From Macrotrachela quadricornifera (lineage: Eukaryota; Rotifera; Eurotatoria; Philodinida; Philodinidae), in contig JAJEKB010001475.1 in assembly GCA_022393335.1 (NCBI GenBank), positions 66,173 through 130,172 on the forward strand: a stretch of 64,000 nt of DNA. The letters are read 5' to 3'. Numbering within the stretch: the first letter of the stretch is position 1; each line of letters begins with the position of its first letter. Of this stretch, positions 1-13,837 are shown one piece after another. The position numbers were made by a program, and so were the translations under genes. The notes beneath the pieces are model-generated. The model did not search any database, was not told where the DNA came from, and saw nothing but the letters and a program-made list of their open reading frames with translations.

Positions 1-20
1 TTTTTTTATTATTATATTAC

Positions 21-2952
21 CTAACAAACCAATTCAATCGAGCAGCTGCTGGGAAAATATATCTGTTGAATAAAGGAAGAAGAACAAGTATAAGTGCACA
101 ATTTGCGGCTTGCATTTGATCAGGTTGAATTGTTCCAAAAGGACCCTAAGTTATATTGCATTAATCAATTTAACATAGTACATACATTTCAAAATCATTC
201 ACATGAAATAAAATACAAAATTTTATTCAGCATTAATATGATTTTTTTGTTTATATTTTCTTTTTCTTAGAGATTTCTTTAATTTAGCATTTTCAAGTGA
301 CAAGCCTACTAAAGAATTAGAACACAGTTATAATGATCTTGATAATTACAGGCCTTACAGCAGTCGTTCATCGTCCTGCTTTTCTCATAAAATCCTTCTT
401 TTCCTTCTTTTTCACTTTTTATACGTGTATGCACTGTCAGAAATACTGAAAGCAAGTTATTAGCGTTACTCAGTCGCTCTCTAACATTAATTGGGAGATC
501 TTAGTACTACAGAAAATGTTTAATTTACCTTAAATCTAACAAAAAGTCCTCAGACGTGGGCTAAGATACGCACATGAGACTTCAATTTACGTGGCACCCG
601 TGTACAGGGCGAGATACGCAAGATGGTGCTTCTCTGCAATTCGATCACTGCTAAAAATTTCTGACATACTCAGTGGCGAAGCATACGTACCCAAAGCTGG
701 ACTATATCATAGCCATAGTCTTATAAGCGCCTACACGAGTAGTCTTCCGTCACATATCGATTGGGATTGTAGCTCAGTAGAATAAAACATGCACAGTTTT
801 TACTGGTATCTTTGTTGATGAAAATAAGCAGAAAAGCAACTCACACTCAGTAGTACGCAATGACAGTGCTTGTAGACGAGAACGAGAATGGCACGTGTAA
901 ATTAATTTCAGTTCAACTCAAGATCAACCTCCAATTTTCTATGCAAATTAAGTTAGTCAATCAGTATTAGACATGACCTTGGGCCTTCCAGCTCGAATTA
1001 TAGTTTTTAATATGCTTTTCAACTTTTTAAATCGAGTTCAAGTTTTAGCGGCTACTTTTGATTTGTCTGGTCGAAAGGCTCAAAAGTCATAATTGAACTC
1101 TGTGTATATATCGGCAAACTTGAAAATTATATGAAACAGTGCACATCGATTAAGAAACTGGAAACTTCTAATTAACCCAACTCGTTGGAGGACGTAAAAA
1201 TGACACAACTCACACAGAAGCCCTATTAAGACAAAGAACTTGAGAAAATGTATCTGGATCGATGAAGTCATAAGACATCTTAAAGCAGCTAGGATATATC
1301 AGAAATATCGGGTGATAGAAAATATCTTTTTACAAGTAGAAAGATAGTATCGAATTAAATTTAACTTTGAATCATCTTCAAGTTGTCACATCGAGGTGGG
1401 GATGGTATTTAGACTAACTTTTCGTTCCGCTCCCGCTATGCGTAAAAGTAGCAGATAGAAATGGCCACTATGCATTGTATTGCTTATTTTAGAAGCACAG
1501 AACGAGGATGCTACCGCACATATTTGACATCCTATTAACGGATAGATTCGATCATACACGAATTTTCATAATCTTTACACAGCATGGCAACACATGTGGA
1601 TGAAAGATTGAACCTATTGGGTCTGAAAATTTCCAGACCTGAGCTTGGATTCAGTTAATACAAAATTTTAACAGCCCAACGGGATCTAGACTCGTTTGGA
1701 TTCAGATACGCGTGGAACTCGACAGACTCTAGTGAGGGATATGCGTGATCTTTAAAACTACTGAAAGAGTCATTGAAACATGCGAATGACAACAACATGT
1801 ACAAACATTGCGTGACTGAGGAAACAACTGTTCATCTTTGAAATTCGTTCTCTGTTTGCATTCGGTAAAAAACCAAGAGGGTGGTCTCGTAACGTGGCCA
1901 AATAATGACTCAAAAATTATTTTACTCGCTTAAGATCATTCCCATCGTTTCTTATTGAACGTCGTATACAATTTATTCGTTGCAACGCTGTGCTCCGAGA
2001 AAACTCCTTCTTTTTCTTAAAAAAATTCCTTCTCAAAATCCTTCTTTATCATACACCCCTCCTCTGCTATAACCCCTGTAACTATGTTATTGTTATCAAC
2101 AGGAGATAGACTTTTAATCATTATCAGTAACAATTAGATATTATCATCATTCAATTATTTGAAAGAAATTTTTTCATGATAAAATACAATTTTCGATCAA
2201 AAAACTTACAATTCTAACTCTCTGTTTTGTCTTTTAGTTTTTTAATACATACAAGACTACCATCCATTAAAGATGCTTGATAAGTCCAACGTGAACCTTG
2301 TTGACCATGTAAAGCATGATACATGGTAAGTGGTGTAAATAATAGAAAAATTTGTAAAACTGATCGAACATCTTCAATATCATCATTCTAAAAATTAATC
2401 AATTAAATATTATTAATTTATATATTTTATCATACACTATATTTATCATCAGCATAATCAAGCCAATGTTCTTTTGATTCTGATTTAGGTTTACATATTC
2501 TCTTTCGTATTGCTCTCTAATAAATAATCATAGGAGAAATATTATCTTTAAATAATTGAAAAGATTTATTTTACAAAAATAATAGATATAAATTTTACAA
2601 TAATATTTTCTTGTGGCGGAAAACGTTTATAGAATGGAGAACCACTAATAAATGTTACTATAAGGAAGAACAATACTCTAGTAAATAATTCTATTTATTC
2701 TTACTAGTCGCAATTAACATTAATGCTGATGAAATACCAAAAGCTAATGTATAACATTCATAACCAAAACATTCAACTTCACCTAGAAATAATAATATAA
2801 ATCATTATAAAAAACGAAAGTTTTTTTTTCAAAAAGACTTTTTACTTCGTAGTATAGGTGTTAGTATCATTGATATGAATGCACCAATATTAATTGCAGT
2901 GTAAAAAAAAGAAAAAAATCTACTCAATTGTTTAGGCTAAAATGAGAAATAA

Positions 2953-2987
<35 letters not shown>

Positions 2988-3643
2988 GTATCAGATACTG
3001 TAATTGTTTACATTTGATGAGGAAAGTTGATCGGCACCGAAAGTACTCACACATGGTTTAATACCACCAGTTCGCAAAGCAATTAATAATAAACCTATAA
3101 TTGGTCCAATTCTAAATGAATTCAATAAAACAAAGAAAGATTTTTTTTCAAACAATTAATTCATTTTAAATTAAGTGTACAAAAGTCCATGTCCTATTGA
3201 TGGTACAGATGTAATCGTTAAAACAAATGTACCAATAAAATAAAGAATTGAAAGAACTACAATAGTTAAATAACAACCAATAAATCCGTCAGATAAAACT
3301 GCTCTTATAACTGGTGTGAAATGAACTGCAAATAAAAATAGATGAAAAGAAATTGTTCCAGCATTTCTATTTAATTTATAATAGTTCATGAAATAAAGAA
3401 GTAATATTGCTCGAATACCATGATAAGAAAAACGTTCACATGCTTCGTCTATTAGTATAAAATAGGATGCTTGAGGTAATGTAAATGTAACATGTTCATC
3501 ATGATTCGAATGTCGTGGTGGTTTAGGTAATGGATTAGAAATATTTTCTATACAAATGAAAAACCTATCAAATCAGTTTTTTATACCAATAGTTAACGTT
3601 CGATATCAGTGACCAAAGGCTCATCTTCTGCTGGTACGCTCAT
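21..3643 (-). CDS. POT/SLC15-family proton-coupled oligopeptide transporter, 3' end outside the window
   Basis: Proton-coupled di/tripeptide symporter of the plasma membrane, assembled from at least nine short exons. The start is ATG at 3643-3641 (MSVPAEDEPLVTDIE). The next exon carries the helix-1 family signature FERFSYYG as CERFSYHGIRAILLLY. Later exons give GLLLIALRTGGIKPCVSTFG, the POT hallmark GTGGIKPCVSAFGGDQ, then FFSFFYTAINIGAFIS and ECYTLAFGI. The exon ending at 2253 encodes QQGSRWTYQASLMDGSL, and the exon at 21-145 continues GPFGTIQPDQMQAANC, which in the family follows directly. The last donor (GTAATA) is at 20-15, so the C-terminal exons lie outside. Internal exon edges are hand-placed. 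Family assignment is secure; which SLC15 paralogue is not resolved. Confidence 0.85.
146..2252 (-). other. 2.1-kb intron of the SLC15-like gene
   Basis: A GTATGT donor at 2252-2247 and a CTTAG acceptor at 150-146 bound this intron. It splits the conserved segment MDGSL / GPFGTIQPDQ in phase 0. The other introns of the gene are tens of bases to about 100 bp, so about 2 kb has been gained here. The interior looks less A/T-simple than its surroundings, but I found no long ORF, clear terminal repeat or target duplication. A 64-codon ORF at 591-785 has no recognisable content. Confidence 0.7.
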
Positions 3644-5292
3644 GTTGAATCGTATTTATTTGATACTGTCTACGATAGTTTAATATATTATTGATTGCTG
3701 TATTAGCATTCAAGCTATTTTTATCTACAACAATACGAGTCAATAGAGCGTAACTTTCGCCTAGCCAATGAAGGATAAGCCGCCTCATTCATTGTTTAAA
3801 TAAGTAAGTAATTCACCTGATCGATAAACAAAATATATCATCTGTACTGTTCAATATAACTAACTGTGTTTTTTTATATCGAATTTCTTAAGATATTAAC
3901 ATATAAAAAGTTTTTATATATAATCATACATTTATTTTGGTGAATCTACATTATACATTTTGCGGATAAATACAGATATTGTCTACTATTTAATTGATAA
4001 TTACCAATACTGATTGGTTAAAATTTATATTTATTTAAATGGGAATTTATATTTAATGTGTATATTATTGTATATAAAAAAATTTAATAATATTGTTCTC
4101 TGCTAGAATAAATGGAGAAATTATATGTATATATGTATAAAATAAGTACATAATGATTGTGGATAATTTTTTTTGATTGATTAAAGAAAACTATTCTCAA
4201 AATAAAATGAACTCAAAATTTATTATATGAAGATTGAAGAAACTATTTGAATATTCTTCCTTTCTTTGAATTACAAAATTATCATTTATTAATCATATGA
4301 CTCTTTTATCATCTGTCAAATGTTGCTAAGTTTGTTCTTACTCGATTCGAACTATTTTTGATTCTTTTCATTCTTATTTACATTTTAATAAAGATTACAA
4401 TTTTCAATATATATATATGAGAATAAGAATTTCACTGATGTTAATAGTTTTATATATATTTATTAGATTTTCATCGAATTGTATTTTTTGTTTAGTCTGT
4501 CTAACGTAAATACAATTATATGTGAATAATGAGAACGATTATTTCGAACATTTAATAAAACAAAAAACTTGATGAAGTTATATTTAGATTTGTTTTTTGC
4601 TTGCGACTATTATTTTTGTGTATTATAGTATATAAATAGACGGGCGGGTATTGTAGGAGGAAAAGAAAAGATAAAAATAGCTTTAGTCAAAACGTTCCTA
4701 TTATATTATTAGGTACAGGATGATGCAATAGCGTAGAAAAATAATCCATAATGTGTACTATCAATCGATATAGAAAGAAAATTTCTTTAACTTTTTTTCG
4801 AAAGAATTAAAGTATTTTTAATATATTCGAAGTAATCATAGCTTTAGAGAAATACATTATATATTGATTAAAATAACCTATTCACAAAAAAATTGAATTT
4901 TATAGAAAATGATCTAAAGAATTTCTCTATTCTCATTATGTAGATTCTATTAAAATTCTTTAATTTTAAATAATTCAGCAAAAATGTATGAAGAATCAAA
5001 CGTTAATACAATTAAATCCTTGTTATCAAAAATATAATTATTATAAATTCTCAAGTTAATAATATATATCATTCATATTCTCATTAGCATTCAAACATAG
5101 TATTTTTATTCTGACAATGATAAAATTTATTTAATATCGTAAAAATACAATCGAATATATTTATATCAGTTATATTAGAATACAAATAATAATTAAAATT
5201 GTGTATAGATATATAAATTAAATAGCAAAAAAAAAATAAAAATACAAGATAAAGCACCTGAGACAAATATATAGAAATAAAACAAATAATTA
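3644..5292. other. Intergenic, A+T-rich
   Basis: Lies between the start of the SLC15-like gene and the 3' end of beta-sarcoglycan, both on the minus strand. Only simple A/T tracts and (TA)n runs are seen. Short ORFs here are low-complexity and match no family I recognise. The SLC15-like promoter should lie in the left part. Confidence 0.5.
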
Positions 5293-6690
5293 TTAACAAA
5301 GAGGACATGGTTGATAAGCAAAACTGCGTAGAAATAAGAAGGTTGTATTACAAATACATAAACGATAACTGTTTGATTCGCTTCGATGCTTATTATTTAA
5401 TAACGGTAATCGTGGTAAATCAAAAAATATTGAATCACTTTTAAAATATAAATTTCCATGTGAAATTTTCTATATCAAAAATAGAAAATAAAATTAATAA
5501 AAAAAAAGAATAAAAAATAAAAATACTTGAAAATTTTTTTTTCTTTTTTGATTATTATTAAAACGAAGTATTGATCGATGATTTTGTTTATTTGCTTCTA
5601 ATAATAAATTTTGACTATAGAAAAAAGCATGATTAACATTTGAAATTTTTAATTGATTATTTGCAGTTAAATTTAAATATTTATTATGAATCTAAAGAAA
5701 ATAATTCAATAAAAAAAAAAAGATAAAATTTTTTTTTTCATACATGTTGAGAATATATTTTATCAAAATGAATACGAGTTTTCTTTTTATAATCATATTT
5801 AAATAATTGAAAATTTGTAAAATCAATTGAAGAATTATTTTTCATATAAAAATTATCAGTATTTAATAATATTTGATCATCATCAAATAGAATTGAATTT
5901 TGATCACCATATATATCAATCTAATTTAATTTAAATTTTTCAAAATTTTTTGAAAAAATAAAAATATATATTTTACTTGTTTTTCTGTTAATAAATCTAT
6001 TGAATTTATATGATTTAATTTTGTTGTATATATTGGTTCTTTAAATGTTACTTGTTTAGAAAATTCAACTTGTTGATTTAATTTATCAAATCGAAATAAT
6101 TTTGATCCACTACTATCAAATAATGACCAATCAAGTTTATACATAAGCCATAGAAGACACTAAAAACGAATATTTATTGGAAACAATCTGAAACTTTTCA
6201 GATTATATTTATTAAGCTTCTATATCATATGATAAAATTCATCTTATCACTGAATTTCATTGAAGAAAAACTAACGAAGGAAAGCACTTTTACAGCATTC
6301 TTTTGAAATAAATGTCGTGATCCCCTTAGGAATACCAGAAAAACTGATTTTCAAATTTCGATAGAGACAGACTTCAATGAGAATAGTTTATTGTGAATGT
6401 TTTTTGAGATTTATTCTAGAATAAGAGCATCAAATCTGGCAGTTTAGTAGTCTTAATTTCATTTATAATTGAAAATTTTATCATGAAAATAAATCAATAA
6501 AACTTACTGTTAAATTAATAGAACTAATTAGAAAAAGTATAATAATTGCACAAATAAAATAAATTAATTTTTTTCCATGTAAACCAAATGTTTCTGATGA
6601 TTGACAAATTTTATTTGATGTGATTGAAACATAACCAGCATCTAAAATTATCGATGAATGTCGTCTATTATCACATCGATATAAACCCAT
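5293..6690 (-). CDS. SGCB: Beta-sarcoglycan homologue (dystrophin-associated glycoprotein complex)
   Basis: Type II membrane protein of the sarcoglycan subcomplex, which stabilises the muscle membrane. Exon 1 (6690-6508) gives a short cytoplasmic segment with GYVSIT (vertebrate GYIPID) and then a transmembrane helix, IYFICAIIILFLISSINLT. Exon 2 (6159-5977) continues CLLWLMYKLDW and a beta-rich ectodomain. Further exons cover about 5921-5745 and 5697-5530. The last exon ends YRLCICNTTFLFL...QPCPLC, matching the C-terminal Cys cluster of vertebrate SGCB (YKLCMCADGTLFKV...GCQ). N-glycosylation sequons (NNSS, NLT) are present in the ectodomain. A TTTCTAG acceptor sits 5 nt before the ATG. The N-terminus is shorter than in vertebrates. 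The nearest alternative, gamma/delta-sarcoglycan, fits the C-terminus less well. Confidence 0.78.
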
Positions 6691-6700
6691 TTCATCTAGA
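6691..6700 (-). promoter_or_regulatory. Candidate spliced-leader acceptor before SGCB
   Basis: On the minus strand an A/T-rich tract ends in TTTCTAG directly before ATGAAATGGG. No upstream coding exon is visible in the 120 bp separating it from the stop codon of the phosphorylase-fold gene. This is the pattern expected of a trans-spliced downstream cistron. It could also be the acceptor of an ordinary 5' UTR intron. Confidence 0.4.
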
Positions 6701-6813
6701 AATATATATATATATATATATTATTATTAATATTGATAATTTAAATATACAAAAAAAAAAAAAAAAGATAATATATAAAATGGCATAAATATTTGTTATT
6801 AGTTTTCACTATT

Positions 6814-9800
6814 TTAAAGTATATCATCATCATGTTCACTATTGGAATATGAATTTGGTTTTTGTTTGGACGGTTTTGGTATTTGATAAATAATTGTTTT
6901 CATAAATGCAGCTGCGCATAATGATGAAAATGGTTGCCATTCTTTATTTAATGTTCCATCATGATAATCAGATATACCACGTATAATCATAAATGATTCT
7001 GTACGATTTCCTTGTACAGCTGCAATAACTTGATCAATTTCAGAATCAAAACATAAAACATTACATTTATCACATAATGTTGTTTTTAAATAATCATTTG
7101 TTAATATATTTTTTCCACCAGCTATCATACCAAAACGTATTATTGGTTTATGATAATCTTTTTTTCTTTTATCAGGATGTTCAACTTCAATAATTTCATT
7201 ATTTTCCATTTTAATATAAAGACGATCATGATTTGGTGGTAAACAATCAATATTATGTGAAAGTAAATATTGTATACCTTCTTCAAGAAATTTTTCCCAT
7301 GGATATTTATGTGTTAATGAACGAGTTAAATTTGTTTGTTGATAATTTTCTTTAATAGGTTCAAGTAATTGATAAAGTTGAAAACTTTTTGGTTTATAAC
7401 ATGTTGAAACAAATTCATAACCTTCGGCTGATTGTTCAGCTTCATAAATACCTAAAAAATATCAAAATATTTCAATATTTTATATTATTTTTACAATTCA
7501 CTTTCAAAATTATAATTAAAAATTTGAACTTATTCAATAGACATTTACAAATATGTACAATATATCCTCTTAAAATTGTTTTTTTCTTTTTTTATAAAAT
7601 TATATAATCAATTCTATTATTGATTGGCATTTAACAATAGACATGATAGTTGAATATACTTAATCATAAAGTATACTTAACCGAAGAAAGAACAATAGAT
7701 TGAATATTTATCTTAGAATTGTGAAAGAACGAAAAAGTTAAAACAACTATTGATCCATGTCTTATTAATAAATGATTACATAAGATAAAATGAAAAATAT
7801 ATCATATCAATATTTTTTTTCAAATATATATATATTGATCTAAAAGTCACTTTATGAAAAGAGAAAAGATTGAATATCTTCATTATAACTTAAGTGAATG
7901 AACCTCTTCAGACATAGCTTTATGAACATATCAGCTCATTTACTCGAGTTTTTTTTTTTTTGTTTTCAATAGATTGACTTTTAGAATATTATGTATTTTT
8001 CATTTCTATGATTAAATTAATTACCATAAACATAATCTTCTTCATTAGGATATCCAATAATAATATCTCCACGTCGAACATGTTTTGTTACATCTGTGTA
8101 ATGTGGTACACCACCAGCACAACCAATAATAAAAACATGTTGAACATGTTGAAATGTACCTAATAATCGAGTAGTTGTACTTCCTGTTGAAATTTGTGCT
8201 GTTCGACTTCGACCAATTAATGGTAATTTTGTTGATACAACATGATGTTGACCAATTGTGCCAATTGTATAAACATTTGATTCACCTTGAAATATTATTA
8301 TTATTATTATTATTATTTTCTTTCATTTCTTACCTGCTTTATGTCGAATAAATGTTATTTTATTTTCAATCATAGCATCAACAGCTAATTTTTCAAAATA
8401 ATTTACAGTAATTATTGCAATTGTTGGACGAAATGCAGTAGATAATTCTGAGATTGATTTATAGAGAATAACTTCTGAAGAAAAAAATAAAAGAAATATA
8501 ATAAAAATCTTTTTTTTTTTTTTTTGTTTTTATATTTTAACTGACTATGAGTATCTTCTTCTTCAGCTGATATTATTACACGTGTCCATTGTTGACCATC
8601 TTGATCAAGATGTTTAACAAGATTTTTTTCTTCTAATTCAATAAGATATTGAAATACTGTTTGAACATCACATTCAACATATCTTTAATTAATAGAAATG
8701 AAATTATATTTTTAAATAAAAATAAAATGATTTAAATAAACATACTTAGATAAATCATTGACTAACATTGGATTTGGAAATGCTTGTTCAAGTAAATCTA
8801 ATAATTTTTCTTTAATTAAATCAGCATATTTTTGCGGATTTTTTTTATACACTAAATTAAAAATAAAAATAAAAAACTTTTTAATATAATAGTTCTATTA
8901 TAATAAATATAATTCAACTACGATTAAAATAAATAAGAAAACCATTGAATAAAAAAAAAACTACTATAATAACAATTCAATAAATTCTTTCTTTTCTTCC
9001 CATACCCCATTTAATACTACATATAAACCTTTATATTATATATATATATCTATGTTAGTTACACTCATTTATTTGAAAATACTACTTTCGGTAAGATAAT
9101 CATTATCATAAAGCATTAAACGTGATACATATTGTTCAACTGAAAATTAATAATTAAATAAGAACACAAACAAAAAAGAAACAAAGAATTTCTATTAAAA
9201 TATGAAAACATACTTGGATGATCTATATCAAGATTATTTTCATTTATTGTTTGTATTTCGAGTTCAATTTTACGAATTTTTGTATATATTCGTAATAATT
9301 CCATTAATCGTTTAATAAAAGAAAAATAATCTAAATAAAATATTTGTTTTTAATTTATAAAAATAATAGATTAGTAATTTGTTTTTTTTTTTTACCTCGA
9401 GGAAATTCATCAGATTTAAATAATGAACGTATAAGTTCATGTGCATCATAAAGACATTCATTTTGTTTAGAATTATAAAACCAAAGATGTAATATTCGAT
9501 TTTCTTGATGTAATTCTTGTGTTTTTTTATCTGTCATAAAAACTTTAAATTGTGAAGAAAAATTAACTGGTTCATTATCTACTTGTGCTATAATAAATTT
9601 AAATAATTATTTGATTAATCTTTTCTTTTTCTTTTTGTTTAAATGAATTATTTACCCGGTTGAGAATTTTTATATATAATAAAATCTACATTACGTCCAC
9701 TACCAATATGAAGTATATTTTTATCTGTTATATCAGAAATTTTTCGTCTTTCTATTAAAACTATATTAACAGTAGATGTTTTTTGTAATGGAATTAAAAC

Positions 9801-9899
9801 GACATATTCTGAAAAAAAATTTTTATTTAAAACAAAATTTTTTTCTATTTCTGTATATTTACCTTTTGTTCCACGAGATTGATGTTGTTGATTAGACAT
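6814..9899 (-). CDS. Nucleoside-phosphorylase-fold (PNP_UDP_1) protein with N-terminal domain and winged helix
   Basis: About eight exons. The first (9899-9863) encodes MSNQQHQSRGTK and joins YVVLIPLQK. Residues roughly 15-130 look like a PH/EVH1-type module; ILHLWFYNS resembles the DCP1 EVH1 strand IYGIWFYD, but this is weak. A helical segment and a probable winged helix follow (MLVNDLSKYVECDVQTVFQY). The C-terminal half is a phosphorylase/nucleosidase fold: PTIAIITVNYFEKLAVDA, the Gly-rich IIGCAGGVPHY, RRGDIIIGYP, IAGGKNILTN, CFDSEIDQVIA (purine/ribose-binding Glu region) and RGISDYHDG with the catalytic Asp. The last exon ends HDDDIL at 6814. A catalytic N-glycosidase or a sensor/effector are both possible. 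A TTCTAG acceptor abuts the start codon. No specific name is assigned. Confidence 0.7.
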
Positions 9900-10889
9900 C
9901 TAGAATATCTATATACGTATATGTGACAAGTAATAATAAATTTTTTTATTTCTTCATCTATTCTATATATATGTATATATATATGTATACAAAAAAAATA
10001 AATTGTGTTGAAGATCGAATCAGGTCGTTCACATTTGTTCTTTCTTTCTTCATACATTTGTCGATTGATCAACTCACTCTATATACAAAGATTACATCAA
10101 ACAGCGCGAATTATTTTCTTTTTCTTTTTTTTATACATTGGCCTATAGTTAAATCAAAGCATCTATCGTGTCTCGTGTGAAAGCAATTGTCGCCTATTCA
10201 ATCTATTCATGACAACGACCACACATACATACACCCTCACTTCCACCTTTACTTCCCAAGAGAAATACATTGGTGATGATGGTTTATGACATTACTAATT
10301 AGATTAAGTAACACACCTCGAATGTTAACATTATGCATGACAGAAAGTAAAAAAAAAAGGAAATTCTAGAATAACCACTTTTAAAACTATTATATCGTAC
10401 AAATTTAAAACTTACATCATTCTAATTACTTTCATTCTATTTATCAAATTAAACAGATTTTTAAGACCTAAGAATGCTATTATTTCACACATTAGAAAAA
10501 AAAAAAAGAACTCTCTTCATTGATCGACTGATTGATAAGAATGAGTAAAAGGTTGATTGATTGATTAAGAATAACAACAGCAGCACGTATTTCATAATCA
10601 TTCATTTTTTCTTTTCCTGTTCTGACATACATCCAAAATATATAAAAAAAAAGAAAAAGAAAACTTAATATTCTCTGGATATTTTCATTAACCAATCATA
10701 ATACATTAAAGCTAAATATGAGGACTTTTAAACATGTAACATAACATGGCTATAAGACAAGATTCATATAATACAAATAATAAATAAAGAAAAACAATAG
10801 CATAAATATTTTATTTCAATAAATTAATTCATCATGTATATATTTCTAGATCCGTGTGTGAAAAATCTAAAAACAATAAACAAATCATT
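9900..10889. other. Intergenic between divergent genes (promoter region)
   Basis: Separates the minus-strand phosphorylase-fold gene from plus-strand RPS5, so both promoters should lie here. It holds A/T-rich sequence and homopolymer runs. No consensus element could be defined by eye. A TTTCTAG acceptor-like site at about 10842-10848 lies 42 nt before the RPS5 ATG. Confidence 0.5.
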
Positions 10890-11934
<1,045 letters not shown>

Positions 11935-12566
11935 GATGATACAATCAATAATCGATTAGTTACTCACTAGCCAGTCACATAATGATAATAATAACAAAAA
12001 AAAAGAAAATTAACGAATATGTGTTTTGTTTTTCATTTTTTTTTGTTCGTTGTTTTTATATGTTATTTATTATTATTGTGAAAAAACAGTAAGCTAGTGT
12101 GTTTTGTTATATTCTTTGAAAAAACAAAAAAGAAAAGGATTTGAAAAAAAAAACAACAACTATCAACCAAAAAAAAAATTTAATTTATTTTGCTGCTTAT
12201 GATAAAAAACGAAACAATCAATAATTGTACAGTAACTTTACATGTAAAATTAAACTTAATTTTATTTTTTTTTCTTTCAATTGATGTTAACTTTAATAAA
12301 GTTAACTACAAACAAACAAAAATTTAAATAGTATAAACTCTCTCAAATAATTATATATATTTTTCTTTTTCAAAATTCTTTCTTCGTTGATCATAATGTT
12401 TAAATAAAATATGTCAATTATAATTTTCATTTCTATTAAATAGAAAAATCACCTGTTGTGCAAAAAAAGAAAGAATATGAATAACTTGTTATTATTTATA
12501 TTGAATATAGTTCTTGTTAATAGTTTCATTTATTATTAAAAATAAAAATATTTCTTCAAAAAAAAA
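11935..12566. other. RPS5 3' flank and intergenic
   Basis: A/T-rich with long A and T runs. Several AATAAA-like motifs (for example near 12295 and 12403) could serve as RPS5 polyadenylation signals. No gene is seen. Confidence 0.5.
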
Positions 12567-13485
12567 ATGCAACGAAGTGCTCTTGCTCTACGTCGTAGTA
12601 CAATTAATTTAACAGTAATTATGGCTGTATTAAAATTTAAAGCACTTGGTTTTCGTGCTAGAGCTCGTCGTGCAAAATCAAAATATCGAAAACAAATTGA
12701 AAGTGATGATCGAAGATATGGTGGACGACGATTAAAATTAAGTGGACGTGCTGTTATTCCTATTCCAGCAGGTATAATGAAATAAATAAAAATGATATAT
12801 TAATTTTATATTTATAGAAATTTTTGGTTTATTCGAATTAGAAATTCTTGATTTATCAACTGAACGTACATCATGTCTTGATTATCGTATTGAACGTCTT
12901 CCACGTGAAATTGGTTATTTATATCGTTTACGTGTTCTTAATCTTGATGTTAATTCATTAACATCATTACCAAATGAAATAGGTGAATTAAAAAATCTTG
13001 AATGTCTTACTGTATCATGTAATAAATTACAAACATTACCATCAACATATAAAAAATTAACTAAATTAGAAAGTTTACATTTAGCATCAAATTGTTTTCA
13101 AGCATTTCCACTTGTTATATGTCAAATGGAATCATTAAAATTTCTTGATTTAAGTTGTAATCAAATTGGTATTTTACCACCGACATTATCAAAAGTAAAA
13201 CATTTAAGAACATTAATGTTATATAATAATAAAATAAGTGAATGGCCAGATGCATTATGTGATTTAATTGAATTACATACATTATGGTTAGGAAAAAATG
13301 AACTTAAACGTTTACCAGCTCGTTTTGGACAATTAAAATATTTAGATTGGACAAATTATCCATTATCATCAAATATTGATGATAATCCATTAATGAGTCC
13401 ACCATTAAATGTTTGTAAATTGGGTATTCAAGCTATAAGAGATTTTCTACGAACAGGATTAACAAAGAAAAATTCATTAATTTAA
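12567..13485 (+). CDS. Leucine-rich-repeat protein (short, intracellular type)
   Basis: Two exons, 12567-12771 and 12818-13485, give 290 residues. The N-terminal ~65 residues are basic (RARARRAKSKYRK). At least seven LRRs of the LxxLxLxxNxLxxLP type follow: LEILDLS, LRVLNLDVNSLTSLP, LECLTVSCNKLQTLP, LESLHLASNCFQAFP, LKFLDLSCNQIGILPP, LRTLMLYNNKISEWP and LHTLWLGKNELKRLP. A capping segment ends in IRDFLRTGL. There is no signal peptide, so a cytosolic or nuclear scaffold is likely, similar in size to small LRRC proteins. The binding partner is unknown. The second intron-free exon carries all the repeats. Confidence 0.85.
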
Positions 13486-13837
13486 ACAAAAAAAAATGAC
13501 TATTTAATTTAAATTTGTACTTTATATATCTTTTTTTTTTCATTTACTCATTAAAAATGTAATATTTGATCTGTTAAGAAAATTTGCATAAATTAAAATA
13601 TTTACAGAATGTTCTGCACATATCAATTTGTAATATCTTTTTTTACTATATTATAAATTCAAGTACATTGATGTTATGCATAAGAAAAAGAAAAAAGATT
13701 ATGTTATCAACCATAATGACAAATGTATTGCATCAGAAGAAAAACATACAATATTTTCTTTTTGATAATATTTAAAAAGAGATGTCCTATTTATATTCTC
13801 AGAAATTATCTTGTAAATTTAATTATAACAAAATAAT

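Noticed and set aside
2955..2984. (TA)n runs here and elsewhere as regulatory elements
   Set aside because: Simple dinucleotide repeats are common throughout this A/T-rich sequence and usually fall in introns or spacers.
9355..9899. N-terminal exons of the phosphorylase-fold gene as a separate DCP1 gene
   Set aside because: Splice phases run on continuously into the winged-helix exons and the DCP1 resemblance is limited to one strand, so one gene is preferred, though not proven.
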